A DNA stretch of 64,000 nucleotides from Solibacillus sp. R5-41 (GTDB lineage: Bacteria; Bacillota; Bacilli; Bacillales_A; Planococcaceae), in the NCBI RefSeq assembly GCF_002736105.1, contig NZ_CP024123.1, positions 1,542,001 to 1,606,000 of the forward strand, in the 5' to 3' direction. A program made the translations under genes and the position numbers. A model generated the notes under the pieces. That model saw only the letters and a program-made list of their open reading frames with translations. It did not search any database and had not been told where the DNA came from. Within the stretch, counting starts at the first letter, position 1. Each line of letters starts with the position of its first letter. This document shows, piece by piece, positions 8,914 to 18,103 of the stretch.

Positions 8914-9054
8914 TCATCTTTTTCTAAAGTAGGCCCATGTTGATCGGTTTTTCGTGCTTACAGATGATTGACTTCTTTTATGTCTATTAGTTTTCCTACC
9001 TGATAAGGCACCAGTAATTCCATTTGCTGCATCATTAGCTAAATCTAAGAACAT
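8914..9054 (-). CDS. small hypothetical frame (46 residues), doubtful
   Basis: ATG at 9054 to TGA at 8914 in an otherwise empty 370-base gap. The product would start MFLDLANDAANGITGALSG and then be very basic. No ribosome site is visible before the ATG, so it may be the 3' end of a lost gene rather than a live one. The rest of 8840-9211 holds nothing I can name apart from the likely promoter region of the response regulator. Confidence 0.2.
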   Translation of the reverse strand: MFLDLANDAANGITGALSGRKTNRHKRSQSSVSTKNRSTWAYFRKR

Positions 9055-9211
9055 CAAATTTAGTTGAAAGTGAAATATTCACTGGACAGTGGTATTACCA
9101 ACAATTTTTCAATGAGCCTATTTATTTAATATGTATATCCATAAATTTACACTTATTGTATACTATATTTACCATGTCAAATGAGTAGGAAAGTATTTTT
9201 TTGGGAGATTT

Positions 9212-9904
9212 ATGATGAAATTAGATTGTTTAATTGTTGATGATGAAATTGCTTTAGCTGAAACAACTTGTGAATACTTTAATATATTTGAAGTCAAAAC
9301 GGCATTTGTAACGAGTGCGGAGGAGTGCGAACGTTATTTGGAGAAAAATGAACCATCATTGATTCTTCTAGATATCAATCTCGGCGCTGAATCTGGGTTT
9401 GAATTGTGTAAAAAGTTGCGTAAAATAACGCAGATTCCGATTTTGTTTATAAGTGCTCGTTCCAGCGATGACGATGTACTAATTGCTCTTAACATAGGTG
9501 GCGATGATTACATACAAAAGCCATATACATTAAGTATTTTATTAGCAAAAGTAAAAGCAGTACTCAAAAGATATAGCAGTGGTTCTAACAACCAACAGGA
9601 AATTTTAGAGTTTGGACAGATCCAAATTGACACGCAGCTTCATCGTATTCGAGTAAATGGTACTGATGTTCAACTAAAACAAATGGAGTTTAAACTTCTT
9701 CATTATTTGGTGAAAAATAAAAATCGTATCATCACAAAAGATGAATTGTTTCAAAATGTATGGAAAGATTCCTTTGTAGGGGATGGGACTCTAAATGTAC
9801 ATATTCGGCATTTACGTGAAAAAATTGAACGTAATCCAAAAGACCCGCAATTTATAAAAACTGTTTGGGGCACAGGATATGTTTTAGAGGATACCAACAA
9901 ATGA
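9212..9904 (+). CDS. OmpR-family response regulator
   Basis: A 230-residue regulator. The receiver domain has the acidic pocket VDDE (10-12), phospho-acceptor Asp54 in LLDINLG and Lys103 in IQKPYT. A winged-helix DNA-binding domain follows (about 130-228, GDGTLNVHIRHLREKIE, TVWGTGYVL). Its stop overlaps the ATG of the kinase by ATGA, so the two are co-translated. The ABC exporter follows at once, and 11-bp phased direct repeats in front of it are the likely target. A second ATG at 9215 is possible. Confidence 0.9.
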   Translation: MMKLDCLIVDDEIALAETTCEYFNIFEVKTAFVTSAEECERYLEKNEPSLILLDINLGAESGFELCKKLRKITQIPILFISARSSDDDVLIALNIGGDDYIQKPYTLSILLAKVKAVLKRYSSGSNNQQEILEFGQIQIDTQLHRIRVNGTDVQLKQMEFKLLHYLVKNKNRIITKDELFQNVWKDSFVGDGTLNVHIRHLREKIERNPKDPQFIKTVWGTGYVLEDTNK

Positions 9905-11166
9905 GAGTAAAACTGCTAATTGTCACTCTTTTTGTTGTTTTTACAGCAGGAATTACTTTCTCAATAATTAGTATTACCAATAAAAATATTTCTGAAGTGG
10001 ATCTTGTAGCTATAAATGATGTGGTTAAAACTGTCGAGAAAAATTGGGGACAAGTTAGTGAAGAAACTTTCCGCAACAGTGACATAATACAACCATTTGC
10101 TATAATTGATCACTTGGGAAACGTGATTTACGAAACACCAGGCAATCATTATAACAATATATACGATGCCGTAAAAAATAGAGATACATTTATAGATTTA
10201 AAGCGAAATAACGTGATTATTGGGAAAATAATTATCCGTAATAACGAACTAGAAATAATTGAACAAATGAAAAGTGATCTAGTCACATCCATCAGTTTGA
10301 TTTTTGGTCTATTAATGATTATTAGTCTTCTTTATATTGCCTATATTTACAAAACATTATTGAAACCATTTCAGCAGCTTCAGAATTTCGCAGTGAATGT
10401 GGCTAGAGGAAATCTAGATATACCATTAAATATGGACAAGAACAATTACTTTGGTGCGTTCACGGAAAGTTTTGATATATTGCGTGAAGAGCTTAATGCT
10501 GCTCGTCAAAGAGAGTATGAATCAAACCGTAGTAAGAAAGAGCTTGTGGCCACATTAAGTCATGATATTAAGACGCCAGTTGCTTCAATCAAGGCGGTTA
10601 GTGAATTGATGCTTATGCAAGCAAAGGATGAAAAGGTTATTAAGCAAGTGAATACAATCTATTCAAAAGCAGAGCAAATTAACTTACTTGTTACAGATAT
10701 GTTTCACGCCACTTTAGAAGAACTGCAACAGTTAAAGCTAACGGTAACTGAAACATCGAGCGAAGTCCTTGCTGATATGATTGAAAATGTCAATTATGAT
10801 GATCAGATCGACTATGATTTAATTCCACAATGTATTATTTTAACGGACCCCGTACGTATGCAACAAGTAATCGACAATATTATTAGTAATTCTTATAAAT
10901 ATTCAGGTGCAAAGATTACTATTAAGTCTAAAATCAATCAAGGTTATCTTGAACTCCACATTTTAGACTTCGGATCTGGAGTTAGTGAAGACGAATTACC
11001 GCTACTGTTCAATAAATATTATCGCGGAAAAAATGTGGGTGGCAAGAATGGTTCAGGCCTGGGTCTATACATATCAAAGTACTTCATGGAAAATATGTAT
11101 GGCCAAATTAGCTGTTACATCCCCAAGGAGGGTTTTACTGTAGTCTTGAAAATCAAGCTTGTTTAA
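9901..11166 (+). CDS. membrane sensor histidine kinase with HAMP domain
   Basis: A 421-residue kinase. There are membrane helices at about 4-24 and 131-155 with a ~105-residue extracellular part between them, then a HAMP linker, HisKA with the acceptor His near 220 (ATLSHDIKTPVASIKA) and an HATPase (NIISNSYKYS, DFGSGVSEDELP, GSGLGLYISKYF). I start it at 9901, where ATGA overlaps the regulator stop, rather than at the longer frame from 9865. The real extracellular domain separates it from the short Bce-type kinase at 58514. Confidence 0.9.
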   Translation: MRVKLLIVTLFVVFTAGITFSIISITNKNISEVDLVAINDVVKTVEKNWGQVSEETFRNSDIIQPFAIIDHLGNVIYETPGNHYNNIYDAVKNRDTFIDLKRNNVIIGKIIIRNNELEIIEQMKSDLVTSISLIFGLLMIISLLYIAYIYKTLLKPFQQLQNFAVNVARGNLDIPLNMDKNNYFGAFTESFDILREELNAARQREYESNRSKKELVATLSHDIKTPVASIKAVSELMLMQAKDEKVIKQVNTIYSKAEQINLLVTDMFHATLEELQQLKLTVTETSSEVLADMIENVNYDDQIDYDLIPQCIILTDPVRMQQVIDNIISNSYKYSGAKITIKSKINQGYLELHILDFGSGVSEDELPLLFNKYYRGKNVGGKNGSGLGLYISKYFMENMYGQISCYIPKEGFTVVLKIKLV

Positions 11167-11217
11167 GAATCAATTAAGAATTGCACAAAGATTTAATAAG
11201 AATTCATTTTGTATGAT
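11163..11217 (+). promoter_or_regulatory. phased direct repeats and -10 box ahead of the ABC exporter
   Basis: ttaagaat occurs at 11163 and again at 11174. A weaker copy (acaaagat) is at 11185 and a good one (ataagaat) at 11196. All are exactly 11 bp apart, one helical turn, the pattern OmpR-type regulators bind. A tatgat -10-like box lies at 11212-11217. The first repeat overlaps the last codons of the kinase gene. Most likely the regulator at 9212 activates the exporter here. Confidence 0.6.
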
Positions 11218-11247
11218 AAGACTGTAATGTTCATTACGGTCTTTTTT
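11218..11247 (+). terminator. terminator between kinase and ABC exporter
   Basis: Stem gactgtaat/attacggtc (one G-T pair) followed by six Ts. It ends the regulator-kinase transcript, so the exporter needs the promoter just upstream of it. Confidence 0.75.
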
Positions 11248-11300
11248 CTTTGAGTAAGATTGACAAACTTGAGCTTAATAATAGGGGAGTGTTGAAAAAC

Positions 11301-12062
11301 ATGACAAAGACAGTTATAAAAACGGAGAAGCTGTGTAAAAGTTTTTCGAGCGGTGGAATTCAACAACATGTTTTAAAAAATTTAGATATCAGTTTAGTAG
11401 AAGGGGATTTTACAGTCATAATGGGTAGTTCAGGGTCTGGGAAGTCGACTTTACTTTATGCAATTAGCGGAATGGATAAACCAACATTAGGTGAAATTGA
11501 TTTTGCTGGGAAAAATTTAGCTAAATTAAACAACGATCAACTAGCGATATTTAGAAGAAACAATTGCGGTTTTGTTTTTCAACAAATTTATTTACTAGAC
11601 AATATGAGTGTTCTCGATAATGTACTGGCAAGTGGACTTTTGGTAAATAAAAATAAGCGTGAGCTCGTACAAAAAGCGAAAGAATTATTAATACAAGTAG
11701 GGATCAATGAAAACGCATGGGCTAAATTTCCGACACAACTTTCAGGTGGTGAGGCGCAACGAGTTGGGATTGTTCGTGCTTTGATTAACAGTCCTAGAAT
11801 ACTTTTTGCAGATGAGCCAACTGGTGCATTAAACTCTGCATCTAGTGATAATGTGTTAGATATCTTAACAAATGAAAATCGAAATGGGCAAAGTATTGTT
11901 ATGGTCACTCATGATATGAAAACAGCCTTACGCGGAAATCGAATTTTATATTTGCGAGATGGCGTAATTTGCGGGGACCTGCAGTTAGATGCGTATAGTG
12001 AGAAAGAAAACTTTGAGCGTCACGCAAAGCTCGGGGATTTCCTTGCAGAAATGGGGTGGTAA
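11301..12062 (+). CDS. ABC exporter ATP-binding protein (MacB/BceA-like)
   Basis: A 253-residue ATPase with Walker A GSSGSGKST (about 41-49), Q-loop FVFQQIYLL, signature LSGGEAQRVGI, Walker B ILFADEPTGALNS and an H-loop MVTHD. DEPTGALNS is typical of ATPases paired with FtsX-like permeases that move peptides or lipids out of the membrane. I choose ATG 11301 with ggggag upstream; the frame extends to TTG 11250, but those residues overlap the terminator region. The permease follows after ten bases. Confidence 0.9.
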   Translation: MTKTVIKTEKLCKSFSSGGIQQHVLKNLDISLVEGDFTVIMGSSGSGKSTLLYAISGMDKPTLGEIDFAGKNLAKLNNDQLAIFRRNNCGFVFQQIYLLDNMSVLDNVLASGLLVNKNKRELVQKAKELLIQVGINENAWAKFPTQLSGGEAQRVGIVRALINSPRILFADEPTGALNSASSDNVLDILTNENRNGQSIVMVTHDMKTALRGNRILYLRDGVICGDLQLDAYSEKENFERHAKLGDFLAEMGW

Positions 12063-12072
12063 GGTGAAAATC

Positions 12073-14409
12073 ATGAATCTAGCCCTAGCGAACATTAGAA
12101 AAAGTAAATCTGCAACGGTGTCTTTATTTATATTTATTTTAGTTGCTGCGCTACTTCTGAATATAGGTTTAATGGTTATTACTCAAATAAGTGCGTTTTT
12201 TGATAGTAAAGCTGAACAATTAAAAGACCCTCATGCAATATTCATGATGGATAATGAAAGCTATAATTCAAATTATGGAGAATTCATAAAGACTTATTCT
12301 GGGGTAACAGAGACAGAAACCGAAGAGGCGATCCTCATGAACATTGCCAAATTTAATTTTGGCAATAGTGAACTAACTAGTAGTGCCGCTATTTTTAATG
12401 CCGATGATCATCGTAATATCGGGGCGTTGAAGTTGGTTGAAAAGCTAAATACTTCAAGTGCCAATGATGTTTTTATTCCTAATATATTTAAAACAAATGG
12501 TAGTTATGAGTTAGGTGATGACTTTACCATCACATATCAAAATAAGAACTATAATTTTCGGATTGCTGGATTTTTTGAAACAACAATGATGGGTACTACC
12601 AGCATTGGAATTATGAAATTCATGTTACCAGAAACATCTTATCAAACATTAGAAGATGAACTAGACACACAAACTGAAGGATTAATCATATCTGCAGTGA
12701 TGGAAGACAAAACACAATCTACAAAGTTACTAGATGATTTTACTAAGGAGTTTCCTCAATCAACAGTAGGTGAAACGACTTCATTTTTTTGGGCATTAGA
12801 CATTGAAATGGTGAAAAATGTGAGCGCATTGACCATTAACATCATAGCGATGATATTAGTAGCTTTTGCAGCTATTATCGTGCTTGTTTCTCTAATTGTC
12901 ATTAAATATCGTGTAACAAATAGCATTGAAGACGGGATGACGAATATAGGAGTACTAAAAGCAATTGGTTATACAAGTAGGCAAATTCTATCCGCAATTA
13001 TTTTACAGTTTGTTTTAATTGCTTTTAGTGCAAGTGTGTTAGGGGTTGCCTTGTCATATTGTCTTATGCCGTTCATTGGAAACATTATTTCATCTTTATC
13101 TGGATTAATATGGTATCAAAAATTCGATATGTTTATTAATTTGGCCAATATTTTCATTGTTGCTTTTTGTGTTGTATTGGTTACATTAATTTCCGCCTTC
13201 CGTGTTCGAAAAATTCTACCAATTATGGCGCTTCGTGGAGGTATTCAAACACACAGTTTTAGAAAAAATCATTTTCCATTGGAGAATACGAGAGGAGGGC
13301 TTCATTTTTTACTTGCAATTAAATCAATGCTGTCAAATGTAAAGCAGAACATCATGATACTTTTAATTATTATCGCATTAACATTCGCATCAGTTTTTTC
13401 AGTGGTGCTTTATTACAACATTGCTTCAGACAAAACCGCATTTGTTAACTTATTTGGTGCAGAGCCTGCAAATGTGCTGATATCTGTTAAGCCAGATGCA
13501 GATACAAAAGAACTTTTGCATCACATTAAACAAATGGAACAAGTAAGTAAGGTAAATGTATTCGATCTTATTACAACAAAAATTGATAATCAAACTGTAT
13601 ATACGAATGTTTCGGATAATTATGACCAGTTAGAAAATAATGTTGTTTATGAAGGTCGTCAGCCAAAATATGATAATGAAATATCTATCTCCTGGGTTGT
13701 ATCAAATCAAATTAATAAAGGAATTGGTGATACGGTTGAGGTGAAATATGGGACTGAAGAAGTTAGTTTTCTAGTAACTGGCCTAAGTCAATCAATTGGT
13801 AATTTAGGTCAAATAGCCGCATTAACGATGGATGGAATTCAGCAATTACATTCAGATTATAAAGGCACGACCCTTTATGTATATCTAGATGGTATTTCAA
13901 ATAAAAGCTTTATGGAAAACGTCCAAAAACAGTACGGAGATTATATAGTAGAAACATTAGATATAGATGAAAATATAGAGAGCCAAACAGGTATGTATAC
14001 AACTGCAGTGTTTGCAGTTATGGTGATGGTTCTGGCAATTACCATTCTAGTTGTTGTAATGATTCTGTATCTAGTCATCAAAACTATGATTATTAAGCGT
14101 AAAAAAGAGTTTGGTGTAATGAAAGCAATAGGCTACTCAACAATTCAACTGATGCATCAAATTTCTATCAGTTTCGTACCAGTAATTATTACAGGAGTAT
14201 TCATTGGTGGTTTACTAGGATATTTTTACACAAATCCTATGCTTTCTGTATTACTTTCAAGTGCAGGGGTTAAACGTTTGGATTTTACGGTACATTTACC
14301 GACCATTCTAATACTTTGCATAGGGATTTTTATATTAGCCTACATTGTCTCGATTTTCGTATCCCTAAAAATCAAGAAAATTTCTGCTTACAGTTTAATT
14401 ACAGAATAA
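12073..14409 (+). CDS. FtsX-like ABC transporter permease, two-domain
   Basis: A 778-residue permease with two FtsX-type units. An N-terminal helix (about 15-38) is followed by an extracytoplasmic domain and three helices. A central linker leads to a second set with the same order, ending in three helices near the C-terminus. NIGVLKAIGYTSRQI and FGVMKAIGYSTIQL are the paired cytoplasmic coupling motifs. The ATG at 12073 has aaggtga five bases upstream; the longer frame from 11989 lies inside the ATPase gene. With the ATPase it forms an exporter, probably removing an antimicrobial compound sensed by the adjacent kinase. Substrate unknown. Confidence 0.88.
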   Translation: MNLALANIRKSKSATVSLFIFILVAALLLNIGLMVITQISAFFDSKAEQLKDPHAIFMMDNESYNSNYGEFIKTYSGVTETETEEAILMNIAKFNFGNSELTSSAAIFNADDHRNIGALKLVEKLNTSSANDVFIPNIFKTNGSYELGDDFTITYQNKNYNFRIAGFFETTMMGTTSIGIMKFMLPETSYQTLEDELDTQTEGLIISAVMEDKTQSTKLLDDFTKEFPQSTVGETTSFFWALDIEMVKNVSALTINIIAMILVAFAAIIVLVSLIVIKYRVTNSIEDGMTNIGVLKAIGYTSRQILSAIILQFVLIAFSASVLGVALSYCLMPFIGNIISSLSGLIWYQKFDMFINLANIFIVAFCVVLVTLISAFRVRKILPIMALRGGIQTHSFRKNHFPLENTRGGLHFLLAIKSMLSNVKQNIMILLIIIALTFASVFSVVLYYNIASDKTAFVNLFGAEPANVLISVKPDADTKELLHHIKQMEQVSKVNVFDLITTKIDNQTVYTNVSDNYDQLENNVVYEGRQPKYDNEISISWVVSNQINKGIGDTVEVKYGTEEVSFLVTGLSQSIGNLGQIAALTMDGIQQLHSDYKGTTLYVYLDGISNKSFMENVQKQYGDYIVETLDIDENIESQTGMYTTAVFAVMVMVLAITILVVVMILYLVIKTMIIKRKKEFGVMKAIGYSTIQLMHQISISFVPVIITGVFIGGLLGYFYTNPMLSVLLSSAGVKRLDFTVHLPTILILCIGIFILAYIVSIFVSLKIKKISAYSLITE

Positions 14410-15158
14410 TCATGTATAGTTTTAGGATAAAAAATAGGGTAGTTTCCATTATAACAAGGAACGAACCTATTCTATTTTCATATAAACCCATCAACAACTC
14501 ATGTGTTGCCACGTACACACACCACATTTTGAAGAGGTCACGTGGTTAGAATTAGTATAATGAAAAAGAACGAATTTCCGGTTGTGAAATTCGTTTTTTT
14601 TCTTGTTGTTCTAAAAAAGATTAAAGATATTTTGTTGAAGTTATTGTACTATTGGTGCAACTCGACAAGCATTGTTATAAACAAAAGTGTGTAAAAAAAA
14701 ATAAGGGATTTCTTCGGGAATCCTATTTTAATACCGAGGATAGGAATGATAAAACTATATATTTTGAAACTAGCCCATTAATACTCCTGTATGAGCCATA
14801 ATAGACAGATTATGAGGTCTGACGCTCAGGTGAAGTCGGCAGAACAAAGGCTGAAGCCAATCCTCCTGGAATAGATGTTAAAGCTATTGTAGACATAGAA
14901 AAACGTTTTGAAAACGAATCAGCTGCGAAATACAAATCAATGAACTTTTCAAGGTTCAAAAAACACTGGAAGAGATACAATGATTGACTATATGATTTTC
15001 GATGGAAAGTGAATGGACGACGTAATTGTGAATGTGTGGTTAAAGCCGGAAAATGGCGGGACGCCTTATGTGAAAAATTAAATTTATGACTTTTAGTATG
15101 CTTGCGAACAGATTTATACTATCCTAGTTAGAATACACTAGGAAAAAAGAGGTTGGTT
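14410..15158. other. intergenic: dispersed repeat plus decayed coding sequence
   Basis: Contains repeat copy 2 (14500-14602). Further right an open stretch at 14823-14984 reads EANPPGIDVKAIVDIEKRF and ends FKKHWKRYND. After it, 15019-15081 reads MDDVIVNVWLKPENGG and ends in a stop. Both look like pieces of one or two lost genes upstream of the metallopeptidase; I do not recognise the family. No ribosome site precedes them. Confidence 0.45.
14500..14602 (+). repeat. dispersed intergenic repeat, copy 2
   Basis: Same order as copy 1: atgtgttgcca, then a gtggttag...agta block, tataatgaaaaa, and the hairpin aacgaatttcc/gaaattcgtt with eight Ts. It sits behind the exporter permease and can act as its terminator. 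The related ttgttgaagttatt block also follows both copies. Confidence 0.55.
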
Positions 15159-15812
15159 ATGAAAGTTGAATTTGAAAGTAAAACAATAAATTTTAACGTT
15201 CAGTATGGAAATAGAGAGAAGTTATCGATTCATATCGATTCTTTTGGTTTTATTACTGTTAAAGCTCCCAAAAGTACAAGTAAAGAAGCGATTATGAGTG
15301 CAATAGAAAGTAATGTAACATGGATACTAGAGAAAATTCATGAAATTGAAGTAGCTCGGGAAATCACTAAAGTAAGAGGATTTCATGTGGAAGGGAAGTT
15401 TTTACATCTTGGAAAAGAGTGTTTCCTACATGAATTAATAGACACAAGTGAATTTGATGAAGCGACACTTAAAAAAAATCTCAAAAGGTTCTATATTAAT
15501 AGTTGCAAGAAAACTGTAGGAGAACGAATAAAAATATATCAACAACAACTAAAAGTAAAACCTAAAGTTATAGAAATCGTAGAGTCTAAAACGAAGTGGG
15601 GTAGCTGTAGCTCAGATAGAAAGCTCACGTTCAATTATCGATTAGCTATGGCTCCAATCGAAGTCATTGATTATGTTGTAATCCATGAACTATGTCATTT
15701 ACTTCATATGAATCATGATCGTTCATTTTGGAGACGTGTTGGAAGTATAATGCCAGATTATAAAGAAAAAGAAGCGTATTTAGCAAGGCACGGGCATTCC
15801 ATGTCATTTTAA
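15159..15812 (+). CDS. YgjP-like zinc metallopeptidase (DUF45, M48-related)
   Basis: A 217-residue protein with the zinc motif HELCH (His176, Glu177, His180) followed by HMNHDRSFW, where a later His supplies the third ligand. KTKWGSCSSDRKLTFNYRL just before it is the family's hallmark. The N-terminal half is a beta-rich domain (FGFITVKAP). Homologues often sit beside type I restriction genes; here the DNA upstream is decayed and no hsd gene is visible. ATG 15159 follows aagagg; TTG 15153 is an alternative. Role unknown beyond predicted protease. Confidence 0.85.
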   Translation: MKVEFESKTINFNVQYGNREKLSIHIDSFGFITVKAPKSTSKEAIMSAIESNVTWILEKIHEIEVAREITKVRGFHVEGKFLHLGKECFLHELIDTSEFDEATLKKNLKRFYINSCKKTVGERIKIYQQQLKVKPKVIEIVESKTKWGSCSSDRKLTFNYRLAMAPIEVIDYVVIHELCHLLHMNHDRSFWRRVGSIMPDYKEKEAYLARHGHSMSF

Positions 15813-15816
15813 TTAA

Positions 15817-15854
15817 AACGGCTACATTTTAAGGGAAATGTAGCCGTTATTTTT
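15817..15854 (+). terminator. terminator of the metallopeptidase gene
   Basis: 13-bp stem aacggctacattt/aaatgtagccgtt followed by atttttg. Confidence 0.9.
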
Positions 15855-15877
15855 GTGCGCCCGGCATTCATCTACTG

Positions 15878-16453
15878 ATGTTACCAGATGAATTTGTGCA
15901 ACATTTCTCATCTATTCGTGCTTGCTTATCTGGTGGAGTATCTATGCCAGTAGAAGTACTATAAAAATTTGAAGAAAAATACAAAGTAGCAGAAGGGTTT
16001 GGATTATCAGAATGATCACCTGTTTCGGCCTTCAATCCCATAAAAGGGAAACGTAATCCTGGTTCTGTTAGTGTTGGTTATTCCTGGGGTGACAAAAAAG
16101 TAGTTGACCCAGAAGGTTATTCGTTTATCGTTGATAGAAAGGAGGACTTGGTGCTAATTGGAAGCTACAATGTTTATCCTAGAGAAGTTGAGGAAGCCTT
16201 GTATGAACATCCGGGTCTTATTGAAGTGGCAGTGATCTGAGTACCACACAATGAATTTGGGGAATCCGTTAAAGCTTACGTGGTTGTTTAATCTTCTGAA
16301 CTAACAGAGGATGAGCTTATCGAATATTGCCATACTATATTAGCAAAATACAAAGTACCAAGAGAGATTGAAATTATAACAGAGCATGCCAAAAAAACGA
16401 CAGAAAAAATTTTAAAGAGAAGCTTAAGAAAGGAATTATTGAATACAAACTAA
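15878..16453 (+). pseudogene. acyl-CoA ligase (AMP-forming) 3' part, four in-frame stops
   Basis: One frame from 15878 to 16453 reads the C-terminal half of a long-chain acyl-CoA ligase: SIRACLSGGVSMPVEVL, EGFGLSE, YSFIVDRKEDLVLIG, YNVYPREVEEALYEHPG, then AKYKVPREIEI. It is broken by TAA, TGA, TGA and TAA, each explicable by one base change; for instance VI-stop-VPH where the family has VIGVPH. About 60 residues are missing between NPIKGKRNPGS and DPEGYSF. There is no frameshift. No 5' half is present. A non-functional relic. Confidence 0.88.
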
Positions 16454-16482
16454 TTAGTCCTCTTAAGGATGGCGATAAAACG

Positions 16483-16526
16483 AAACATAAGCTCACACGA
16501 CATCAAAATCGTGTGAGCTTATGTTT
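16483..16526 (-). terminator. 18-bp hairpin between the ligase relic and mmsA
   Basis: Perfect arms aaacataagctcacacga / tcgtgtgagcttatgttt with an 8-base loop. It stands 27 bases beyond the stop of the minus-strand dehydrogenase and most likely ends that transcript. Confidence 0.7.
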
Positions 16527-16552
16527 ATGAAAATAGTTTGTTTATTGTAGTA

Positions 16553-18073
16553 TTAGTCGTTGTTACTCGGGAACGCAAACGTTGACACAGATTCACTATC
16601 CTCTTCAAACCACTTTTCTGAAATGGTTTTTGTTTTTGTGAAGAAGCGAACTTGGTCAGGCCCAAACATATGCCCTTCACCGAATCTCGAGCGTTTCCAA
16701 CCAGCAAAGTTATGATAGCCGACTGGAATCGGAATTGGCACGTTCACACCGACCATGCCGACTTCGATTTCAGATGTAAATTTGCGAGCAGCAGCACCAT
16801 TATTGGTGAAAATCGTGACGCCGTTACCTAGCTCGTGCGCATTAATTAAGTCAATGGCTTCCTCTAATGTATTCACACGGACCACATTACGAGCTGGGCC
16901 AAATACTTCTTGTTCATAAATTTCCATGCCTGGTTTAACGTTATCTAGTAGTGTGGGTCCTAAATAGAAGCCATTTGAGTTTTTCGCGATATCTGGGTTA
17001 CGACCATCACATACGAGTGTAGCGCCTTCTGTTAGGCTACGGTCGATAAAACCAATGATAGAATCCTTTGATTGTTGTGTAATAACGGGTCCAAAATCAA
17101 CATCTGCAACTGTGTATGGACCTACTTTTAATTTAGCGATTTTTTCAGCCAATACTTTTACAAGGTTATTCGCTGTTTCTTCGCCAACGGGAATAATTGT
17201 TGAAATGGCCATACAGCGTTGGGAAGCGGCCCCATAAGCAGCGCCTAAAAATGCATTTGAGACTTGTTCTAAATCAGCATCTGGCATGACAATCATATTG
17301 TTTTTCCCGCCACCTAATGCTGTAACGCGTTTACCATGTTTTGAGCCAGTTGCAAAAATATAATCGGCAACTGGTGTTGAACCAACAAATGAAATTGCTT
17401 CAACAGTAGGGTTTTCTAATAATTCGTTTACAGTATCTTTGTCACCATTGATGACAGTCCAAACGCCATCTGGTAAACCAGCTTCCTTCCACAGTTCTGA
17501 TAGAAATAGTGCAGAGCAAGGAACGCGTTCCGATGGTTTCAAAATAACTGAGTTTCCGACTGCTACCGCCATACTCGTAATGGCAAGCGGCACCATCACA
17601 GGGAAATTGAATGGGGAAATTGCTGCAACAACGCCGAGTGGTGCTTTTGTTGAGTAAGCATTGATATTCCCGCCAACATTGACAGAGTACTCGCCTTTTA
17701 ATAGGTGAGGGGCATTGATGGCTAAGTCAACAGACTCTAAACCACGTGTAATTTCACCCTTTGCATCTTCCTTTGTTTTCCCGCTTTCAGTACAAATCAA
17801 TTCGATTAATTCATCCAAACGCTCTGTCATTAATTGACGGAACTTCAGAACAATTTCTGTACGTTTACCAACAGACAGGGCACGCCATGCTGGAAATGCT
17901 GCTTTCGCTGTTGCAATTGCCTCTTGCGTCTCTCCTTTAGAGGCAATCGGGACACGTGCAATGACTGTACCTAAGCTTGGATTGAAAACATCTGAAAACT
18001 GTCCGCTTTTACCTGGAACGATTGAACCGTTAATAAAATGTCCCAGTTCTTTTACATCTGTATTGGTTACCAT
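16553..18073 (-). CDS. mmsA: CoA-acylating methylmalonate/malonate-semialdehyde dehydrogenase
   Basis: A 506-residue aldehyde dehydrogenase. The catalytic Cys is residue 287 in SQRCMAIS, the MmsA signature, rather than the GQxC of ordinary aldehyde dehydrogenases. ISPFNFPVMVPL and VSFVGSTPVADYIF are the NAD-site motifs. The enzyme turns malonate or methylmalonate semialdehyde, NAD and CoA into acetyl- or propionyl-CoA plus CO2. It lies 30 bases behind the aminotransferase on the same strand, so it takes that enzyme's product in beta-alanine or beta-aminoisobutyrate breakdown. Start ATG behind agggggat. Confidence 0.92.
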   Translation of the reverse strand: MVTNTDVKELGHFINGSIVPGKSGQFSDVFNPSLGTVIARVPIASKGETQEAIATAKAAFPAWRALSVGKRTEIVLKFRQLMTERLDELIELICTESGKTKEDAKGEITRGLESVDLAINAPHLLKGEYSVNVGGNINAYSTKAPLGVVAAISPFNFPVMVPLAITSMAVAVGNSVILKPSERVPCSALFLSELWKEAGLPDGVWTVINGDKDTVNELLENPTVEAISFVGSTPVADYIFATGSKHGKRVTALGGGKNNMIVMPDADLEQVSNAFLGAAYGAASQRCMAISTIIPVGEETANNLVKVLAEKIAKLKVGPYTVADVDFGPVITQQSKDSIIGFIDRSLTEGATLVCDGRNPDIAKNSNGFYLGPTLLDNVKPGMEIYEQEVFGPARNVVRVNTLEEAIDLINAHELGNGVTIFTNNGAAARKFTSEIEVGMVGVNVPIPIPVGYHNFAGWKRSRFGEGHMFGPDQVRFFTKTKTISEKWFEEDSESVSTFAFPSNND

Positions 18074-18103
18074 AAATAAATATCCCCCTTGTTTTCATAT
18101 GAA

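Noticed and set aside
9865-9900. Upstream extension of the first HAMP kinase
   Set aside because: It lies inside the regulator gene; the ATGA overlap at 9901 is the natural start.
11250-11300. Longer N-terminus of the exporter ATPase
   Set aside because: It begins directly after the terminator T-run and adds residues not found in the family; ATG 11301 has a ribosome site.
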